Below, piece by piece: positions 62,201-64,000 of a stretch of 64,000 bases of DNA. The stretch lies in assembly GCA_026686845.1 (NCBI GenBank), contig JAIVEN010000008.1, positions 36,646,501-36,710,500 on the forward strand, written 5' to 3'. Origin of the DNA: Adenanthera pavonina (taxonomy: Eukaryota; Streptophyta; Magnoliopsida; Fabales; Fabaceae). The translations under genes were made by a program, and so were the position numbers. Below the pieces are notes generated by a model, which worked only from the letters and a program-made list of their open reading frames with translations, searched no databases and was not told where the DNA came from. Each line of letters begins with the position of its first letter. Within the stretch, counting starts at the first letter, position 1.

Positions 62201-63721
62201 TAACTTAGCTTCTACACAAATTTCACATTTATTTAGAAAATTTTTGTTAATTTAAAAAATTAAACCAAGTTTTTGCATTTTCTTTAAATATGATTCATTA
62301 ACATGTCCTGATTGAGCATGCCATATATCAAAAGAATTAATCATGAGCACAGACAAATAAGTAGAAGATGATGCATTTTCATTCATGTCAGAAATGTTGA
62401 GTACAAACTGCCCCTGAGTACAATAATCCTTCCTAACAAACACATTATTCTTTATCATTACGATCTTATCAGATTCAAATGACACCTTAACCTAACTTTG
62501 CTCAATAAAGCAATAGAAATTAAATTAGCTCTAACATCAGGCACATGAAGAATATCATTGAGTGATAAAGTCTTTCCAGATGTAAGCTTTAGTTAAACCT
62601 TTCATTTTTCCAAAACTTTTGCAATTTGGGAATCAGCAAGGTAAATGTGATCTTCTCCTTCCTTGATAGGACTATAGGAGGAAAACAACTCATGATTTGC
62701 ACAAATATGCCTGGTAGCCCCAGAGTCTACTACTCATTTCTTCATATCGGATATCAAGAGAGCTTGAGAAATGACCACTGCAATGATTTCATCTTCTTCA
62801 TCTCCTTGAACCAAATTGGCCTTAGAAGGATTATCATTTCTAGCCCTCTTCTTGCATTGAGCATCATGGTGGCTTGGTTTTCCACAAACAAAGCAACTAC
62901 CTTTCTTTTTGAACTTGGGGTTAGAACTTTTAGGCTTGTAGTCAGGTTTTGTTTGAGTCATACCTCTTGTCGTGCTGCTTTGTCTCTACCATATTTGCTT
63001 TCGAGGCAATCTCCTTGCTTTTTGCAGCTTGTATCTCCTTCCGGTTAGTGTCCTCAATTATGATGTGAGTAATCAGATTTGATAGTGACAATTGTTTTTG
63101 TTTGTGCTTCAACTGTTGCTTGTAGTCTTTCCATGATTCTGGTAGTTTCTCGATTAGAACTCCAGCAACAAACTCATCAGGTAAGTTGATTTTTTCAGCA
63201 CGCAACTCCTCTAGTAGCTTGTGATACTCATTAATTTGCAGCTTGATATCTTTGTCGTAGGTCATCTCCCATTTGCAGTAATTTTCAACGACAAACTTTT
63301 ACTTCCCAACGTCCTCAGCAGTATACTTTGCAATTAGTGATTCCCAAATTTTGCTTGCTTCCCTGTACAGATAGTACACATTGAATAGATCATTAGATAA
63401 GGTGTTAATTATGGTATTTCGACATACCTTGTTGGTATAATTCCAAGCAGTCCTTTGACTTTGGTCAGCATCTTATGAATGTTCAGATTGAGTGAATACA
63501 GCAACAACTCCATGCATGTCAAGAACAGAGTAAACACGTTCTTGCCACCTTCTAAAATTTTTCCCATCAAAAACTTCAATTTTCGAAACATCTAGTGGTG
63601 GCCTAGATAGCGACATCGGAGACAGTGCTAATGGAATGAAGGAAGTAGCACTCACACTAGCACCGGTAGGATGATCGAAAACAGCAACGTTGGTCTGTTG
63701 TCACTCCATAACTCTCAAGAA
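59221..63721 (-). pseudogene. Ty1/copia retrotransposon gag-pol region, degenerate
   Basis: Order on the minus strand is gag, integrase, reverse transcriptase, RNase H, the copia order. Gag starts at ATG 63709, but codon 3 is TGA (63703-63701). FDGKNFRRWQERV, LPESWKDY and a CX2CX4HX4C knuckle (CFVCGKPSHHDAQC, about 62890-62850) mark it. Integrase shows the HAQSGHVNESYLKKM zinc-region relic and TFIDDFSRYTKVY (about 62085). Reverse transcriptase has IGCKWVFRKKYDLNG, HQMDVKTAFLN and the catalytic LYIDDML box near 60720. RNase H shows EGYSDANWISDSE and LHCDSQSVIAVAKN. At least eight frame breaks or stops separate these blocks. I saw no primer-binding site complementary to initiator tRNA-Met next to the 5' LTR. 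The element encodes gene products for its own copying but is dead as it stands. Confidence 0.93.
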
Positions 63722-64000
63722 TGTAAACTATATATTAATAATTTGTTAGAGTAAAAATAATTCGAGCAATGCATAATGACGCTGTCCTTGAAAGTTATAT
63801 CGCCACAAGACAACACTCTCTAAGATTGAATGGACTCTTCTGCGATGAGCAGGAATCATAACAGTGAAAATTGAACCCAGAAGAATTCAGAGAGGAAGAG
63901 AAGAGCTCTGAAGATGTCCGCGAGCTTGGTGCACTGAACTTCTGATTAAGCCTCTCTGTTTATAGGCGCCAGAAGTAGTTGAACGTTGAACCTCCCTTAA
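63722..64000 (-). repeat. 5' LTR of the Ty1/copia element, cut by window end
   Basis: Matches 58484-58750 in the same orientation, with many substitutions (by eye about one position in five), including a changed TATA box (minus TATAAACA near 63964). The high divergence of the two LTRs implies an old insertion. The remainder lies beyond the window. Confidence 0.88.

Noticed and set aside
62626..63048. 140-residue plus-strand frame
   Set aside because: It is antisense to the copia gag region and has no independent support.

Overview
This looks like nuclear DNA of a flowering plant, very probably a eudicot. It is strongly AT-rich, and the one intact gene is a three-exon R2R3-MYB with plant intron positions. 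Nearly everything else is transposable-element DNA in nested layers: Ty3/gypsy-like solo LTRs, CACTA (En/Spm) elements, a Ty1/copia element, hAT and Stowaway MITEs and a SINE-like unit. I cannot name the species.

Layout. 1-11.7 kb: duplicated non-coding segments, a broken CACTA transposase fragment (3.4-4.3 kb), LTR-derived DNA and a solo LTR (8793-10566). 11.7-13.0 kb: an R2R3-MYB gene of the TT2/MYBPA (subgroup 5, proanthocyanidin-regulator) type, encoding 293 residues when spliced. 14-24 kb: a nest of LTRs carrying a hAT MITE (18218-18792), a CACTA MITE (19784-20971) and another LTR (21332-23987). 25.2-25.5 kb: an ELF4-like pseudogene with two frameshifts. 26-34 kb: small tandem repeats, a second CACTA MITE (27939-29405) and a solo LTR (31202-33717). 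34.3-37.2 kb: duplicated copies of sequence from the left end and from upstream of the MYB gene, but with no MYB gene beside them. 37.4-40.5 kb: a solo LTR. 41.2-57.1 kb: a 15.8-kb CACTA element with both usual genes, each decayed, and a solo LTR inserted in the transposase gene. 58.5-64 kb: a degenerate Ty1/copia element on the minus strand, with its upstream LTR cut by the window end.

How it fits together. The MYB gene is the only locus I would treat as a candidate functional protein-coding gene. By family it should act with a bHLH and a WD40 partner on flavonoid/proanthocyanidin genes, but it has unusual substitutions at normally conserved DNA-binding-domain positions. Around it, non-coding segments are repeated two or three times in both orientations. 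This suggests local segmental duplication, later broken up by transposons whose insertion boundaries can mostly be read from target-site duplications. I found no new multi-gene system. The most unusual things are the divergent MYB, its duplicated flanks without a second gene, and the readable order of insertions.
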